In this document: positions 19,779 to 29,113 of the stretch, one piece after another | How positions within the stretch are numbered: the first letter of the stretch is position 1 | Layout: each line of letters starts with the position of its first letter | Assembly (NCBI GenBank): GCA_036502625.1 | Contig: DASXYG010000003.1 | Coordinates: 44,408-108,407, forward strand | DNA: 64,000 nucleotides | Origin: DASXYG01 sp036502625 | GTDB lineage: Bacteria > Actinomycetota > Actinomycetes > Streptosporangiales > Streptosporangiaceae | Reading direction: 5' to 3' | Made by a program: the position numbers and the translations under genes | Notes under the pieces: generated by a model | The model's database searches: none | What the model saw: only the letters and a program-made list of their open reading frames with translations | Told to the model about the DNA's origin: nothing

Positions 19779-20480
19779 TCAGAGCCCGAGATCGCGGCCG
19801 AGCACGGCGAGCTGGTGGTCGAAATGGGCCGCGGTGTCGTCGACCACGCCGACGTACTGACCGCCGAGCTCGAAGCTGACCAGGCCGAAGACGCTCGTCC
19901 AGGCGAGGAGCAGGCGGACGATCAGGTCGTCGGACAGATCGGTGGCGAGCTGCGCGCGCAGCTCGGGGAAGCGCTCGGCCACCGCGGCCGGCACCGCGTC
20001 GGCGCGGCCCGGCGGACGGATCTCGCCCGCCGCGTGGGCGTCGGTGACCAGCCGCAGGATGAGCAGGCTGACCCGGCTGCCGGGGCCGACGGTGCGCTCG
20101 GGCGGCGCCTTGTAGCCGGGGACGGGGCTGCCGTAGATCAGGCCGTACTCCTCCGGATGCGTGACCGCCCACTGGCGGACGGCACGGCCGATGGCCGCCC
20201 AGCGCCCGGAGTGGTCGCCCCTGCCGATCTTGGCCTCGGCCTTCTCCACCGCCTCGCCCAGGCCGTCGTACGCGTCGACGATCAGCATGGTCAGCAGTTC
20301 GTCGCGGCTGGGGACGTAGCGGTAGATCGCCGAGGAGACGATGCCGAGCTCGCGGGCGATCGCGCGCAGCGACAGCGCGCCGGTGCCCTCGGTGGCCAAC
20401 TGCCGCCGCGCGATGCGCTTGATGTCCCTGATGGTCTGCTGCCGGGCCCGCTGCCTGGGCGTCGTCGCCTTGGTCGCCAT
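19779..20480 (-). CDS. TetR family transcriptional regulator (WHG-type C-terminal domain)
   Basis: A 233-residue regulator. The TetR DNA-binding domain covers about residues 10-60 (helix-turn-helix in LSLRAIARELGIVSSAIYRYVPSRDELL). A C-terminal ligand domain follows, of the TetR_C WHG type with YGLIYGSPVPGY. It is divergent from a small membrane-protein gene, with a near-perfect palindrome between them, so it probably represses itself and that gene. The ATG at 20480 is preferred over an in-frame start at 20528, which would run into the promoter. Confidence 0.88.
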   Translation of the reverse strand: MATKATTPRQRARQQTIRDIKRIARRQLATEGTGALSLRAIARELGIVSSAIYRYVPSRDELLTMLIVDAYDGLGEAVEKAEAKIGRGDHSGRWAAIGRAVRQWAVTHPEEYGLIYGSPVPGYKAPPERTVGPGSRVSLLILRLVTDAHAAGEIRPPGRADAVPAAVAERFPELRAQLATDLSDDLIVRLLLAWTSVFGLVSFELGGQYVGVVDDTAAHFDHQLAVLGRDLGL

Positions 20481-20569
20481 GCCGCCATTGTGCACCCCGT
20501 ACGGAGCGGGGACAACTTTTGTGAGCATCGCTCTGGACTCCGGAGCCGTCGCCGTGTCATGCTCTCTCC

Positions 20570-20590
20570 ATCGAGAGCGCCGCTCTCAAT
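20570..20590. promoter_or_regulatory. Probable TetR operator palindrome
   Basis: The 15-bp palindrome GAGAGCG-C-CGCTCTC (20573-20587) extends to 21 bp with one mismatch. A further half-like element GCTCTC lies at 20561. It sits about 40 bp upstream of the membrane-protein gene in the TetR divergon. Length and symmetry fit a TetR-type operator. Confidence 0.6.
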
Positions 20591-20620
20591 AACGAGCCAC
20601 TGACCCCTCTTGGAGCGATC

Positions 20621-21334
20621 ATGAACGGCACCCTCGCCGGCCCCACCAGCCCGTCCACCACACCGGACACCGGAGCACGGACGGTCGCCCGGTTCGCCGC
20701 GCTCGGGTTCGCCGCCACCGGCGCGGCCTTCCTGGTCTACCCCGCCGTCCGCCCCTGGCACGACGAGACCACCCTGGCCGGCGCGGCCGGCATGGCCTCG
20801 CCGTCCTGGGTGGTCGCGCACCTGTCCGCGGTAGCCGGGTTCATCACGCTCACGCTGAGCCTGCTCGCCGTACGCTCCCTGCTGCGCGGCACCCGCGGGT
20901 CCGGCGCCTCACTCGCGGCGCTGCTGCTCACCTGGGTCGGCGTGGGCCTGACGCTGCCGTACTACGGCGCCGAGGTGTTCGGCGTACCCGAGGCCGCCGC
21001 GCAGGCGCTGCGGGAGCACAGCGCGACGCTGCTGGTGCCGATGACCGACGCGATCCGCTTCCAGCCCGCCGCCGTCACGATGTTCGCCCTCGGCCTGGCG
21101 CTGCTCGGCGCGGGCGCGGTCGCCGCGGCGGTCGCCGTCGCGCGCTCCGGCCGCTGGAACCGCTGGACCGCCGCCCCGATGGCCGTCGGCTTCGCGCTGT
21201 TCATCCCGCAGTTCTTCGCCGGCGAGACGGTACGTATCGCCCACGGCGCCCTGATCGCCGCCGGCTGCGCCTGGCTCGCCGTCAGCCTGCTGCGCACCCG
21301 TACGGTCAGCCTCGAATCTGCCCGTCGCCGGTGA
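20621..21334 (+). CDS. Integral membrane protein, six TM helices, TetR-linked
   Basis: A 237-residue protein with about six transmembrane helices and no enzymatic motif that I recognise. It starts at an ATG after a short GGAG-like site. It is divergent from the TetR regulator and separated from it by a palindromic operator, so it is probably the regulated target. The topology recalls DUF998-like or small efflux-associated proteins, but I do not assign a family. Its 3' end overlaps the convergent proA by 29 bp. Confidence 0.75.
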   Translation: MNGTLAGPTSPSTTPDTGARTVARFAALGFAATGAAFLVYPAVRPWHDETTLAGAAGMASPSWVVAHLSAVAGFITLTLSLLAVRSLLRGTRGSGASLAALLLTWVGVGLTLPYYGAEVFGVPEAAAQALREHSATLLVPMTDAIRFQPAAVTMFALGLALLGAGAVAAAVAVARSGRWNRWTAAPMAVGFALFIPQFFAGETVRIAHGALIAAGCAWLAVSLLRTRTVSLESARRR

Positions 21335-22571
21335 CGACGTACTTCGTGGACGTCATCTCCGGCAGCCCCATCGGGCCGCGGGCGTGCAGCTTCTGCGTCG
21401 AGATGCCGATCTCGGCGCCGAAGCCGAACTCGCCGCCGTCGGTGAACCGCGTCGAGGCGTTGACGACCACCGCGGCCGCGTCGACCAGCGACGTGAACCG
21501 GCGCGCCGCCGCCTGCGAGCGCGTGATGATCGCCTCGGTGTGCTGCGAGGAGTACCGCCGGATGTGCGCCACCGCGGCGTCCAGCGACGGCACCACGGCG
21601 GCCGCGATGTCCAGCGAGAGGTACTCCTCGGACCAGTCGGCCTCCCCCGCGGCCGGCATCCCCGGGTCGTACGCGCGGAACGCCGCGTCGCCGTGCACGG
21701 TCACCCCCGCCTCGGCCAGTGCCTTCAGCGCGAGCGGCACGAACGCGTCCGCGACGTCGGTGTGCACCAGCAGCGTCTCCGCCGCGTTGCACACCGAAGG
21801 ACGCTGCACCTTCGCGTTGAGGAGGATCTCCACGGCCATGCCGAGGTCGGCGTCGGCGTCCACGTACACGTGGCAGTTGCCGACGCCGGTCTCGATCACC
21901 GGCACCGTCGACTCCGTCACGACCGTCTGGATCAGCGACGCGCCGCCGCGCGGGATCAGGACGTCGACCAGGCCGCGCGCCCGCATCAGGTGCTTCACGG
22001 AGTCGCGGCTCGTGCCGGGCACGAGCTGCACCGCGTCGACCGGCACCTCCGTACCCGCGAGGGCGTCGCGCAGCACGGCCACGATCGCGGAGTTGGACGC
22101 GTACGCGGACGCCGAGCCGCGCAGCAGCGCCGTGTTCCCGCTCTTCAGGCACAGCGCCGCGGCGTCGGCCGTGACGTTCGGACGGCCCTCGTAGATGATG
22201 CCGACCACGCCGAGCGGCACCCGCACCTGGCGCAGTTCGAGCCCGTTGGGCAGCGTCGAGCCGCGCACCACCTCGCCCACCGGGTCCGGCAGGCCCGCGA
22301 CGTCGCGCAGCGCGTCGGCGATCGCCGCGATGCGCGCGTCGTCGAGGGTCAGCCGGTCGACCATGGTGGCCGTACGGCCGTCCTCGCGGGCCCGCGCGAC
22401 GTCCTCGGCGTTCGCCGCGATGATCTCCGCGGCGCGGGCGACGAGCGCGTCGGCCATGGCGCGCAGCGCGGCGTCCTTCGCGGCGCGCGGGAGCGGCGCG
22501 AGCCCGGCCGCCGCGTCCTTCGCGGCGCGCGCGACCTCGGTCACCCGCTCAACGCTGCCCGTATCGCTCAT
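21306..22571 (-). CDS. proA: Glutamate-5-semialdehyde dehydrogenase
   Basis: A 421-residue gamma-glutamyl phosphate reductase, the second step of proline synthesis. The NADP-binding segment GVVGIIYEGRPNVT and the catalytic cysteine motif QRPSVCNAAETLLVH are clear. A long conserved C-terminal ARGPMGLPEMTSTKY closes the domain. The ATG at 22571 is in the intergenic space after proB (35 bp), and the two are probably co-transcribed from obgE. Confidence 0.95.
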   Translation of the reverse strand: MSDTGSVERVTEVARAAKDAAAGLAPLPRAAKDAALRAMADALVARAAEIIAANAEDVARAREDGRTATMVDRLTLDDARIAAIADALRDVAGLPDPVGEVVRGSTLPNGLELRQVRVPLGVVGIIYEGRPNVTADAAALCLKSGNTALLRGSASAYASNSAIVAVLRDALAGTEVPVDAVQLVPGTSRDSVKHLMRARGLVDVLIPRGGASLIQTVVTESTVPVIETGVGNCHVYVDADADLGMAVEILLNAKVQRPSVCNAAETLLVHTDVADAFVPLALKALAEAGVTVHGDAAFRAYDPGMPAAGEADWSEEYLSLDIAAAVVPSLDAAVAHIRRYSSQHTEAIITRSQAAARRFTSLVDAAAVVVNASTRFTDGGEFGFGAEIGISTQKLHARGPMGLPEMTSTKYVVTGDGQIRG

Positions 22572-22606
22572 CTCAACCGCCTCTCTCGTACGGATTCCGT
22601 CGCCGC

Positions 22607-23734
22607 TCACGTGGCCGGCCGCCGCACCAGGACGACCAGGTCGTCGCGGTGCACGAGCTCCCGTTGGTACTCCGGTCCCAGCTCGCGGGACAGCCAGCGG
22701 GTGGAGCGGCCCATCAGGCCGGGCACCTCGCCGGCGTCGTAGTTGACCATGCCGCGCGCCACCACGCGGCCGTCCTCGTCGCAGAGGTCGACCGGGTCGC
22801 CGGCCTCGAACTCGCCCTCCACGCGGGTCACCCCGGCCGGCAGCAGCGACGCCCGCCGCGCGACGACCGCCTCCACCGCGCCCGGGTCCAGCGTCAGCCG
22901 CCCGCGGCCCTCGGTGGCGTGCGCCAGCCAGAGCAGCCGCCGCGCGGGGCGGCGCCGCGCGGGGTGGAAGTACGTGCCGACGTCCGCGCCCTCGACCGCC
23001 GCGCCCACCGAACCGGCGTCGGTCAGCACGGTCGGGATGCCCGCGCCGGTGGCGATGCGCGCGGCCTGCACCTTCGTGACCATGCCGCCGGTGCCGACGC
23101 CGCGCGCCCCGGCCCGGCCGAGCCGCACGCCGTCGAGCGCGTCGTCGATGGCCACCTCGTCCACGCGGGTGGCGCCCGGACGCCGCGGGTCGCCGTCGTA
23201 CAGGCCGTCGACGTCGGACAGCAGGATCAGCCCGTCGGCGCGGATCAGGTGCGCGACGAGCGCGGCCAGCCGGTCGTTGTCGCCGAACCTGATCTCCTCG
23301 GTGGCGACCGTGTCGTTCTCGTTGACGATCGGCACGGTGCCGAGGCTGAGCAGCCGCTCCAGCGTGCGCTGGCCGTTGCGGTGCTGCGCGCGCCGCACCA
23401 TGTCGTCGACGGTGAGCAGCACCTGGCCGACACGGATGCCGTGCCGCGCGAACGCCGCGGTGTAGCGGGCCATCAGCATGACCTGCCCGACGCTCGCCGC
23501 GGCCTGCTGGGTGGCGAGGTCGCGCGGGCGGCGTACGAGGCCGAGCGGTTCGAGCCCGGTGGCGATCGCGCCGGAGGACACCAGGACGGTCTCCGCGCCG
23601 TCGGCATGGCGCTTGGCCAGCACGTCGCACAGCAGGTCGACGCGCGCGCCGTCGATCTGGCCGTCCGGCATGGTCAGCGAGGACGACCCGATCTTGACGA
23701 CGATGCGGCGCGCCTCCGCGATCCCGGCACGCAA
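22607..23734 (-). CDS. proB: Glutamate 5-kinase
   Basis: A protein of about 375 residues: an amino-acid kinase domain (RRIVVKIGSSSLT, then LLTVDDMVRR, VNENDTVATEEIRFGDND, LLSDVDGLYDGDP, GTGGMVTKVQAA) and a C-terminal PUA domain. It phosphorylates glutamate and is normally feedback-inhibited by proline. No ATG or GTG is near the expected start. I choose TTG at 23734 after AGGGAG; a TTG overlapping the obgE stop (23767) would add 11 residues. Either way an unusual start codon is used. Confidence 0.92.
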   Translation of the reverse strand: MRAGIAEARRIVVKIGSSSLTMPDGQIDGARVDLLCDVLAKRHADGAETVLVSSGAIATGLEPLGLVRRPRDLATQQAAASVGQVMLMARYTAAFARHGIRVGQVLLTVDDMVRRAQHRNGQRTLERLLSLGTVPIVNENDTVATEEIRFGDNDRLAALVAHLIRADGLILLSDVDGLYDGDPRRPGATRVDEVAIDDALDGVRLGRAGARGVGTGGMVTKVQAARIATGAGIPTVLTDAGSVGAAVEGADVGTYFHPARRRPARRLLWLAHATEGRGRLTLDPGAVEAVVARRASLLPAGVTRVEGEFEAGDPVDLCDEDGRVVARGMVNYDAGEVPGLMGRSTRWLSRELGPEYQRELVHRDDLVVLVRRPAT

Positions 23735-23763
23735 TCTCCGCTCCCTCTCCTCGTAGCCGGTGG

Positions 23764-25128
23764 TCAACTCAGCCTGCGGTCGGTGCCGCGCGGGCTCGGC
23801 TGGTACTCCCCCGTCGTCGCGGACGGGTACCAGTCGAAGACGACGGAGTCGGACTCGTCGCCGATCATGACGGTCGCGCCCGGCTCCGCGCCGGCCTTGA
23901 CGAGCTCGTCCTCCACCCCGATGCGGGCCAGCCGGTCGGCGAGGTAGCCGACGGCCTCCTCGTTGCCGAAGTCGGTCTGCCGCACCCACCGCTCCGGCTT
24001 CTCCCCGCGTACGGCGAAGGTCTCGTCGTCGACCCGGCGTACGGTGAACCCCGACTCGCCGATCTGCCGCGGCCGCAGCACCACCCGCGTGGGCTCGGCC
24101 ACCGGCGCGGCCGCGCGCGCCTCGCCGACCACCCGGGCCATCGCGAACGCCAGCTCGCGCAGCCCCTCGTGGGTCGCCGCCGACACCTCGTGCACCTCCA
24201 GGCCGCGCTCCTCGATGATCGGGCGGACCAGCTCGGCCAGCTCGCGCGCCTCGGGGACGTCCACCTTGTTCAGCACGACCAGCCGCGGCCGGTCGGCGAG
24301 CCCGCCGGTCAGGTCGGCGTCGTACGCGGCCAGCTCCGCCTCGATGGCGTCCAGGTCGGACACCGGGTCGCGGCCGGTCTCCGGCGTCGCGCAGTCGAGG
24401 ACGTGCACCAGCGTGGAGCAGCGCTCGATGTGGCGCAGGAAGTCCAGGCCGAGGCCGCGGCCCTCGCTGGCGCCCGGGATCAGCCCGGGGACGTCGGCGA
24501 CCACGAACTCGGTGCCGCCCGCCTCGACGACGCCGAGGTTCGGCACGAGCGTCGTGAACGGGTAGTCGGCGATCTTCGGCTTGGCCGCGGACATCGCCGC
24601 GATCAGCGAGGACTTGCCCGCGCTGGGGAACCCGACGAGCCCGACGTCGGCGACGCTCTTCATCTCGAAGACGGCTTCGAGCTCCTCGCCCGGCTCGCCC
24701 TTCAGCGCGAAGCCCGGCGCCTTGCGCTTGGGGGTCGCCAGCGCGGCGTTGCCGAGCCCGCCGTGGCCGCCCTGCGCGATGACCAGCCGGGTGCCCGCGC
24801 CGACGAGGTCGGCGATGATCTCGCCGTCGGCGGAGCGGACGACCGTGCCGTCGGGGACGGGGAGCACGATGTCGCCGCCGTCGGCGCCGTTGCGGTTGCC
24901 GCCCTGGCCCTGCCGGCCGCTGCCGGCCTTGCGGTGCGGGCGCTTGTGGTATTCGAGCAGCGTGGACGTGTTGCCGTCGACCTCGGCGATCACGTCGCCG
25001 CCGCGGCCGCCGTTGCCGCCGTCGGGCCCGCCGAGCGGCTTGAACTTCTCCCGGTGCACGGAGGCACAGCCGTTGCCGCCGTTGCCCGCCGTGATGTGCA
25101 GAACCACCCGGTCAACGAAATCCGGCAT
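23764..25128 (-). CDS. obgE: GTPase ObgE/CgtA
   Basis: A 454-residue Obg GTPase. The glycine-rich Obg fold is at the N terminus (GGNGGRGGDV and repeats). The G domain has G1 GFPSAGKSSL, G3 DVPGL and G4 NKVD, and a C-terminal OCT domain follows. It acts in 50S assembly and stress control. The ATG at 25128 follows GGAGG. A 16-bp perfect hairpin separates it from rpmA, so obgE-proB-proA may depend partly on readthrough or on their own promoter. Confidence 0.95.
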   Translation of the reverse strand: MPDFVDRVVLHITAGNGGNGCASVHREKFKPLGGPDGGNGGRGGDVIAEVDGNTSTLLEYHKRPHRKAGSGRQGQGGNRNGADGGDIVLPVPDGTVVRSADGEIIADLVGAGTRLVIAQGGHGGLGNAALATPKRKAPGFALKGEPGEELEAVFEMKSVADVGLVGFPSAGKSSLIAAMSAAKPKIADYPFTTLVPNLGVVEAGGTEFVVADVPGLIPGASEGRGLGLDFLRHIERCSTLVHVLDCATPETGRDPVSDLDAIEAELAAYDADLTGGLADRPRLVVLNKVDVPEARELAELVRPIIEERGLEVHEVSAATHEGLRELAFAMARVVGEARAAAPVAEPTRVVLRPRQIGESGFTVRRVDDETFAVRGEKPERWVRQTDFGNEEAVGYLADRLARIGVEDELVKAGAEPGATVMIGDESDSVVFDWYPSATTGEYQPSPRGTDRRLS

Positions 25129-25159
25129 CGCGACACCTCCTTCATCGGTAGATAACGAA

Positions 25160-25195
25160 AAGCGGGGGCGGACCATTCGTGGTCCGCCCCCGCTT
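25160..25195 (-). terminator. Terminator/attenuator after rpmA
   Basis: A perfect 16-bp stem (AAGCGGGGGCGGACCA with its complement) is closed by a TTCG tetraloop. On the minus strand it is followed by TTTCGTTAT. It lies between rpmA and the obgE ribosome site, so it should end most rplU-rpmA transcripts before obgE. Confidence 0.8.
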
Positions 25196-25216
25196 GGGAA
25201 ATCCGTGTCGGCGGAC

Positions 25217-25474
25217 CTACTCCGCCGGCGGGACGATGCTCACCGCGCGCCGACCACGCACGCGACCGAACTGCACCGCGCCGTTGACCAGCGCGAACAG
25301 CGTGTCGTCCTTGCCCTTGCCGACGTTGTCGCCGGGGTGGAAGTGGGTGCCGCGCTGCCGGACGATGATCTCGCCCGCGTTGACGACCTGACCACCGAAG
25401 CGCTTCACGCCGAGCCGCTGGGCGTTGGAGTCACGGCCGTTGCGGCTGGAGGAGGCGCCCTTCTTGTGTGCCAT
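25217..25474 (-). CDS. rpmA: 50S ribosomal protein L27
   Basis: An 85-residue bL27 with the conserved N terminus MAHKKGASSSRNGRDS, which reaches the peptidyl-transferase centre, and GTHFHPGDNVG. It has no cleavable N-terminal extension of the Firmicutes type. It is 30 bp after rplU. Confidence 0.96.
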   Translation of the reverse strand: MAHKKGASSSRNGRDSNAQRLGVKRFGGQVVNAGEIIVRQRGTHFHPGDNVGKGKDDTLFALVNGAVQFGRVRGRRAVSIVPPAE

Positions 25475-25504
25475 CTCTCGTTGCTCCTCGAGGAGAAAGG
25501 GGGC

Positions 25505-25819
25505 TTACTTCGCAGCCTGGATACCGGTGATCTTCACCTGGGTGTGCTTCTGGCGGTGACCCATGCGCTTCTTGTAGCCGGTCTTGTTCTTGTACTTCAT
25601 GATGTTGATCTTCGGGCCCTTGGAGGCGCCGACGATCTCGGCGGTCACCGTGTAGCCACCGGCCTCGGCCGGGTCGGTGACGACCTGGTCGCCGTCGACG
25701 ACCATGAGCGCGGTGAGTTCGACGGTCGCGCCGGGCTCACCGGACAGCTTGTCGACAGTGAGGACGTCGTCGACAGACACCTTCTCCTGCCTGCCTCCGC
25801 AGCGGACGATCGCGTACAC
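25505..25819 (-). CDS. rplU: 50S ribosomal protein L21
   Basis: A 104-residue bL21 (MYAIVRCGGRQEKV start, and the C-terminal YKKRMGHRQKHTQVKI signature). It is the first gene of the rplU-rpmA pair. The 146 bp upstream contain a small hairpin (CTGCC-CTC-GGCAG around 25850) that could belong to a leader, but this is weak. Confidence 0.95.
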   Translation of the reverse strand: MYAIVRCGGRQEKVSVDDVLTVDKLSGEPGATVELTALMVVDGDQVVTDPAEAGGYTVTAEIVGASKGPKINIMKYKNKTGYKKRMGHRQKHTQVKITGIQAAK

Positions 25820-25965
25820 CGGAACTCACTTCCTGTCGGGGCGCGTCCTGCCGAGGGCAGAACGCTGAAGTCCAGATTCGGCGCTTCGGGGGTACCCCGC
25901 GATCCGGCCGCGACGGGCGATCGACACAGCGCCAAGAGCAAAGATTACCATCTCTGGCCGGGCGG

Positions 25966-25997
25966 TCCGTACGGTGCGGAATGCCGCACCGTACGGA
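25966..25997 (-). terminator. Terminator after rne
   Basis: A perfect 14-bp inverted repeat (TCCGTACGGTGCGG and its complement) with an AATG loop lies 18 bp beyond the rne stop. It has no T-run, as is usual in this genome. It separates rne from rplU-rpmA. Confidence 0.7.
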
Positions 25998-26015
25998 CGG
26001 GCGCACGGCCTCCGG

Positions 26016-28958
26016 CTACTCGCCGACCGCGGCGTGCTCGGTCTTCGTACGGCGGGTGCGGCGGCGCTTCGGCTTGTCCGCCGAGCCGTTCACCGACTCG
26101 GCGACCGGGTCGACGGACGCGCCGGCGCGCTCGGCCGCGATGTCCGACACCGCCTCCGCGGCCTCGGCCACCGCCTCGACCGTGCTCTCCTCGTCGTCGG
26201 CGCCGCTGTCGTCCGCGTCCTGCTCGGCGGCGGGCGACTCGGCGGGCTCGTCCTGCTTGCCCTTGCGGCGCTTGCGGGACTTCTCCGCCGGCACGACACC
26301 GCGCGGCGGCTTCTGCTCCACCGGCTCGGTGTGGATGATGATGCCGCGCCCGTTGCACGTCTCACAGGTCTCCGAGAACGCCTCCAGCAGGCCCTGGCCG
26401 ACGCGCTTGCGCGTCATCTGCACCAGCCCCAGCGACGTGACCTCGGCGACCTGGTGCTTCGTCCGGTCGCGCGACAGGCACTCCAGCAGGCGCCGCAGCA
26501 CGAGGTCGCGGTTGGCCTCCAGCACCATGTCGATGAAGTCGATCACGATGATGCCGCCGACGTCGCGCAGCCGGAGCTGCCTGACGATCTCCTCGGCCGC
26601 CTCGAGGTTGTTCTTGGTGACGGTCTCCTCGAGGTTGCCGCCCTGGCCGGTGAACTTGCCGGTGTTGACGTCGATGACCGTCATGGCCTCCGTACGGTCG
26701 ATCACCAGCGAGCCGCCGCTGGGCAGCCACACCTTGCGCTCCAGCGCCTTCGCGATCTGCTCGTCGATGCGGTACGCCTCGAAGAGGTCGCGGTCGCCGT
26801 CCCACCTGCGCAGCCGCTCGGCGAGGCCGGGTGCGACCCAGTTGACGTACTCGTCCACCGTGTCCCACATGCCGCCCTCGACGATCAGCTCCTTGAAGTC
26901 CTCGTTGAAGATGTCGCGGACCACGCGGACCGTCATGTCCGGCTCGCCGTGCAGCAGCGCCGGCGCCTGCGCGGTCTTGGCCTTCTTCTTGATCTGCTCC
27001 CACTGGGCGGCCAGCCGCTGGATGTCGCCGGCCAGCTCCTCCTCGCTCGCGCCCTCGGCCGCCGTACGGACGATCACGCCCGCGTCCTCCGGCATGACCT
27101 TCTTCAGGATCGCCTTGAGGCGGCTGCGCTCGCTGTCCGGCAGCTTGCGGCTGATGCCGGTCATGCTGCCCTCGGGGACGTACACGAGGTAGCGGCCCGG
27201 CAGGCTCACCTGGCTGGTCAGCCGGGCGCCCTTGTGGCCCACGGGGTCCTTGGTGACCTGCACGAGCACCGACTGGCCGGACTTCAGCGCCGACTCGATG
27301 CGCTTCGGCTGGCCCTCGAGGCCGGTGGCGTCGAAGTTGACCTCGCCGGCGTACAGCACGGCGTTGCGGCCCTTGCCGATGTCGACGAACGCGGCCTCCA
27401 TGGAGGGCAGGACGTTCTGCACCTTGCCGAGGTAGACGTTCCCGACGTACGACTGCTGCGTGGACTTGTCGACGTAGTGCTCGACGAGGACGCCGTCCTC
27501 CAGCACGCCGATCTGTGTGCGCTCGCCGACGCTGCGCACGGCCATCACGCGGTCGACGGACTCCCTGCGGGCCAGGAACTCCGACTCCGTGATGATCGGC
27601 GGACGCCGGCGGCCCTGCTCGCGGCCCTCGCGGCGGCGCTGCTTCTTCGCCTCGAGGCGGGTGGAGCCGCGCAGCGACGTCACCTCGTCCTCGATCTTGC
27701 TGTCGCGCGGCGGGCGGATCTTGACGACGGTGTTCTCCGGGTCGTCCGGAGCGGTGCTGTCGGACTCCGGGGAGCCGGCGCGGCGGCGGCGCCTGCGGCG
27801 GCGGCGCGAGGAGCCGTCGGCGTCTCCGTCGTCGTCCTGGTCGTCGGAGGCGGCCTCGGCCGGCTTCTTCTCGCCGCCCTTGTCGGACTTGGCCTCCTGC
27901 GCGCCGGACTTGCCGCTCTTGCGGCCGCCCTTGGCGTCGTCGGCCTTCTCCGCGGGGGTGTCGTCGTCGGACTCGCCCTCGCCGTTCTGCTTCTTCGCCC
28001 GGCCGCGACCGCCGCGGCGGCGGCGCCGGCGACCGCCGGAGCCGCGCTCCTCGTCGTCGCCGTCCTCGTCGTCGGTGTCGAGGTCCTCGGTGTCCTCGGA
28101 GGTGTCCGCGTCGGCCCGCTGGGCGTCGTCGGCGGCGGGCCGCTCGACGGGGGCGGCCGCCGCGGGCTCCGGGGGCCGGAACATCACCACGGGCGCGATG
28201 AACGAGGGCCCCACGCCCGCGTCGTCCTCGCCCTCCGCGGACGGCACGGCAGGCACGCTCGGAACCCCGGGCACACCCGGAACCTCGGCGGCCTCGCCGG
28301 AGGCGTCCGCGCTCCCGGCGTCCGTACGCCCGGTCTCGGCCGCGGTGTCCGCGGTGGCCCGGGTGCGGCGCGTACGGCGCGGCGCCTTCGCGGCGGCCTC
28401 GCCGTCAGCGGTGGCCTCGGTGCCGTCGGTTGCGGCGGCCTCGGGCTCCGCGGTCTTGGCGCGGCTGCGGCGGCGCCGCGCGGGCGCGGCCTGCGGCTCC
28501 TCGTCGGTGCTCGGCGCGTCCGCGCCGGTCGCTGCGGCGGTGCCGCTCGCCTCGGCGGCGGCCGTCGCGAGCGCGCTCGCGTCCGCGCCTACGGTCGCGG
28601 TCTTGCGCGCCCGGGTGGCACGCCGCCGCGGCGCGGGCTTCTCCTCGGAGGCCTCCGCGTCAGAACCCGCCGCAGACGTGCCGTCCCCGCCGGACGCGGG
28701 GGCGGCGGCGAAGGCGGGCGGCGCGGCCTCGGACGGCGCGGGCGTTGCCGCGGGTGCGCTGGGCTGCGTGGCGAAGGCGGGTGCCGCCGGGGGCGTGAAC
28801 GCCGGTGGGTCCTCGGGGTCCGGGGGTGGGCCGGCCGGGCGGCTCGCCGCGCGGCGGGGGCGGCTGGTGGCCTCCGTTACGCGTTCGGTTGTGAAGTGTT
28901 CCTGTTCGGTGCCTGCGGCGTCACCCTGGGTGGCGCCGGTCGGCTCGTTGTCGAGCAT
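26016..28958 (-). CDS. rne: Ribonuclease E/G family endoribonuclease
   Basis: A 980-residue RNase E/G. The first ~430 residues are low-complexity, rich in Ala, Glu, Asp and Arg. The conserved core follows: an S1 domain (QQSYVGNVYLGKVQNVLPSM), then the DNase I-like catalytic part with VIDVNTGKFTG and GGIIVIDFIDM supplying the Mg-binding Asp residues, and the CETCNGRG zinc-link. The C terminus is basic (KPKRRRTRRTKT). It processes rRNA and initiates mRNA decay. Long N-terminal extensions are typical of actinobacterial enzymes, so the exact start is uncertain; the ATG at 28958 fits. Confidence 0.93.
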   Translation of the reverse strand: MLDNEPTGATQGDAAGTEQEHFTTERVTEATSRPRRAASRPAGPPPDPEDPPAFTPPAAPAFATQPSAPAATPAPSEAAPPAFAAAPASGGDGTSAAGSDAEASEEKPAPRRRATRARKTATVGADASALATAAAEASGTAAATGADAPSTDEEPQAAPARRRRSRAKTAEPEAAATDGTEATADGEAAAKAPRRTRRTRATADTAAETGRTDAGSADASGEAAEVPGVPGVPSVPAVPSAEGEDDAGVGPSFIAPVVMFRPPEPAAAAPVERPAADDAQRADADTSEDTEDLDTDDEDGDDEERGSGGRRRRRRGGRGRAKKQNGEGESDDDTPAEKADDAKGGRKSGKSGAQEAKSDKGGEKKPAEAASDDQDDDGDADGSSRRRRRRRRRAGSPESDSTAPDDPENTVVKIRPPRDSKIEDEVTSLRGSTRLEAKKQRRREGREQGRRRPPIITESEFLARRESVDRVMAVRSVGERTQIGVLEDGVLVEHYVDKSTQQSYVGNVYLGKVQNVLPSMEAAFVDIGKGRNAVLYAGEVNFDATGLEGQPKRIESALKSGQSVLVQVTKDPVGHKGARLTSQVSLPGRYLVYVPEGSMTGISRKLPDSERSRLKAILKKVMPEDAGVIVRTAAEGASEEELAGDIQRLAAQWEQIKKKAKTAQAPALLHGEPDMTVRVVRDIFNEDFKELIVEGGMWDTVDEYVNWVAPGLAERLRRWDGDRDLFEAYRIDEQIAKALERKVWLPSGGSLVIDRTEAMTVIDVNTGKFTGQGGNLEETVTKNNLEAAEEIVRQLRLRDVGGIIVIDFIDMVLEANRDLVLRRLLECLSRDRTKHQVAEVTSLGLVQMTRKRVGQGLLEAFSETCETCNGRGIIIHTEPVEQKPPRGVVPAEKSRKRRKGKQDEPAESPAAEQDADDSGADDEESTVEAVAEAAEAVSDIAAERAGASVDPVAESVNGSADKPKRRRTRRTKTEHAAVGE

Positions 28959-29113
28959 CCGGGTGTTCTCCCGTCAGGCTCCCGGGCGCGGCGGGCTCAT
29001 CTCTGAGCCGCCGTGCCGCGCGGGAGCACGTCGTTTCTGTGCCGATCGGGCCGCGGGGTACGCGGCGCCGACCGAAGTCGGTGGTGTGCGCCCACGGTGG
29101 GGCGCAGATGACG

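Noticed and set aside
25974..29006. Very long open frame on the plus strand opposite rne
   Set aside because: It is the GC-bias shadow of the rne gene: Arg/Leu/Ala-rich, no domain, while the minus strand encodes a clear RNase E/G.
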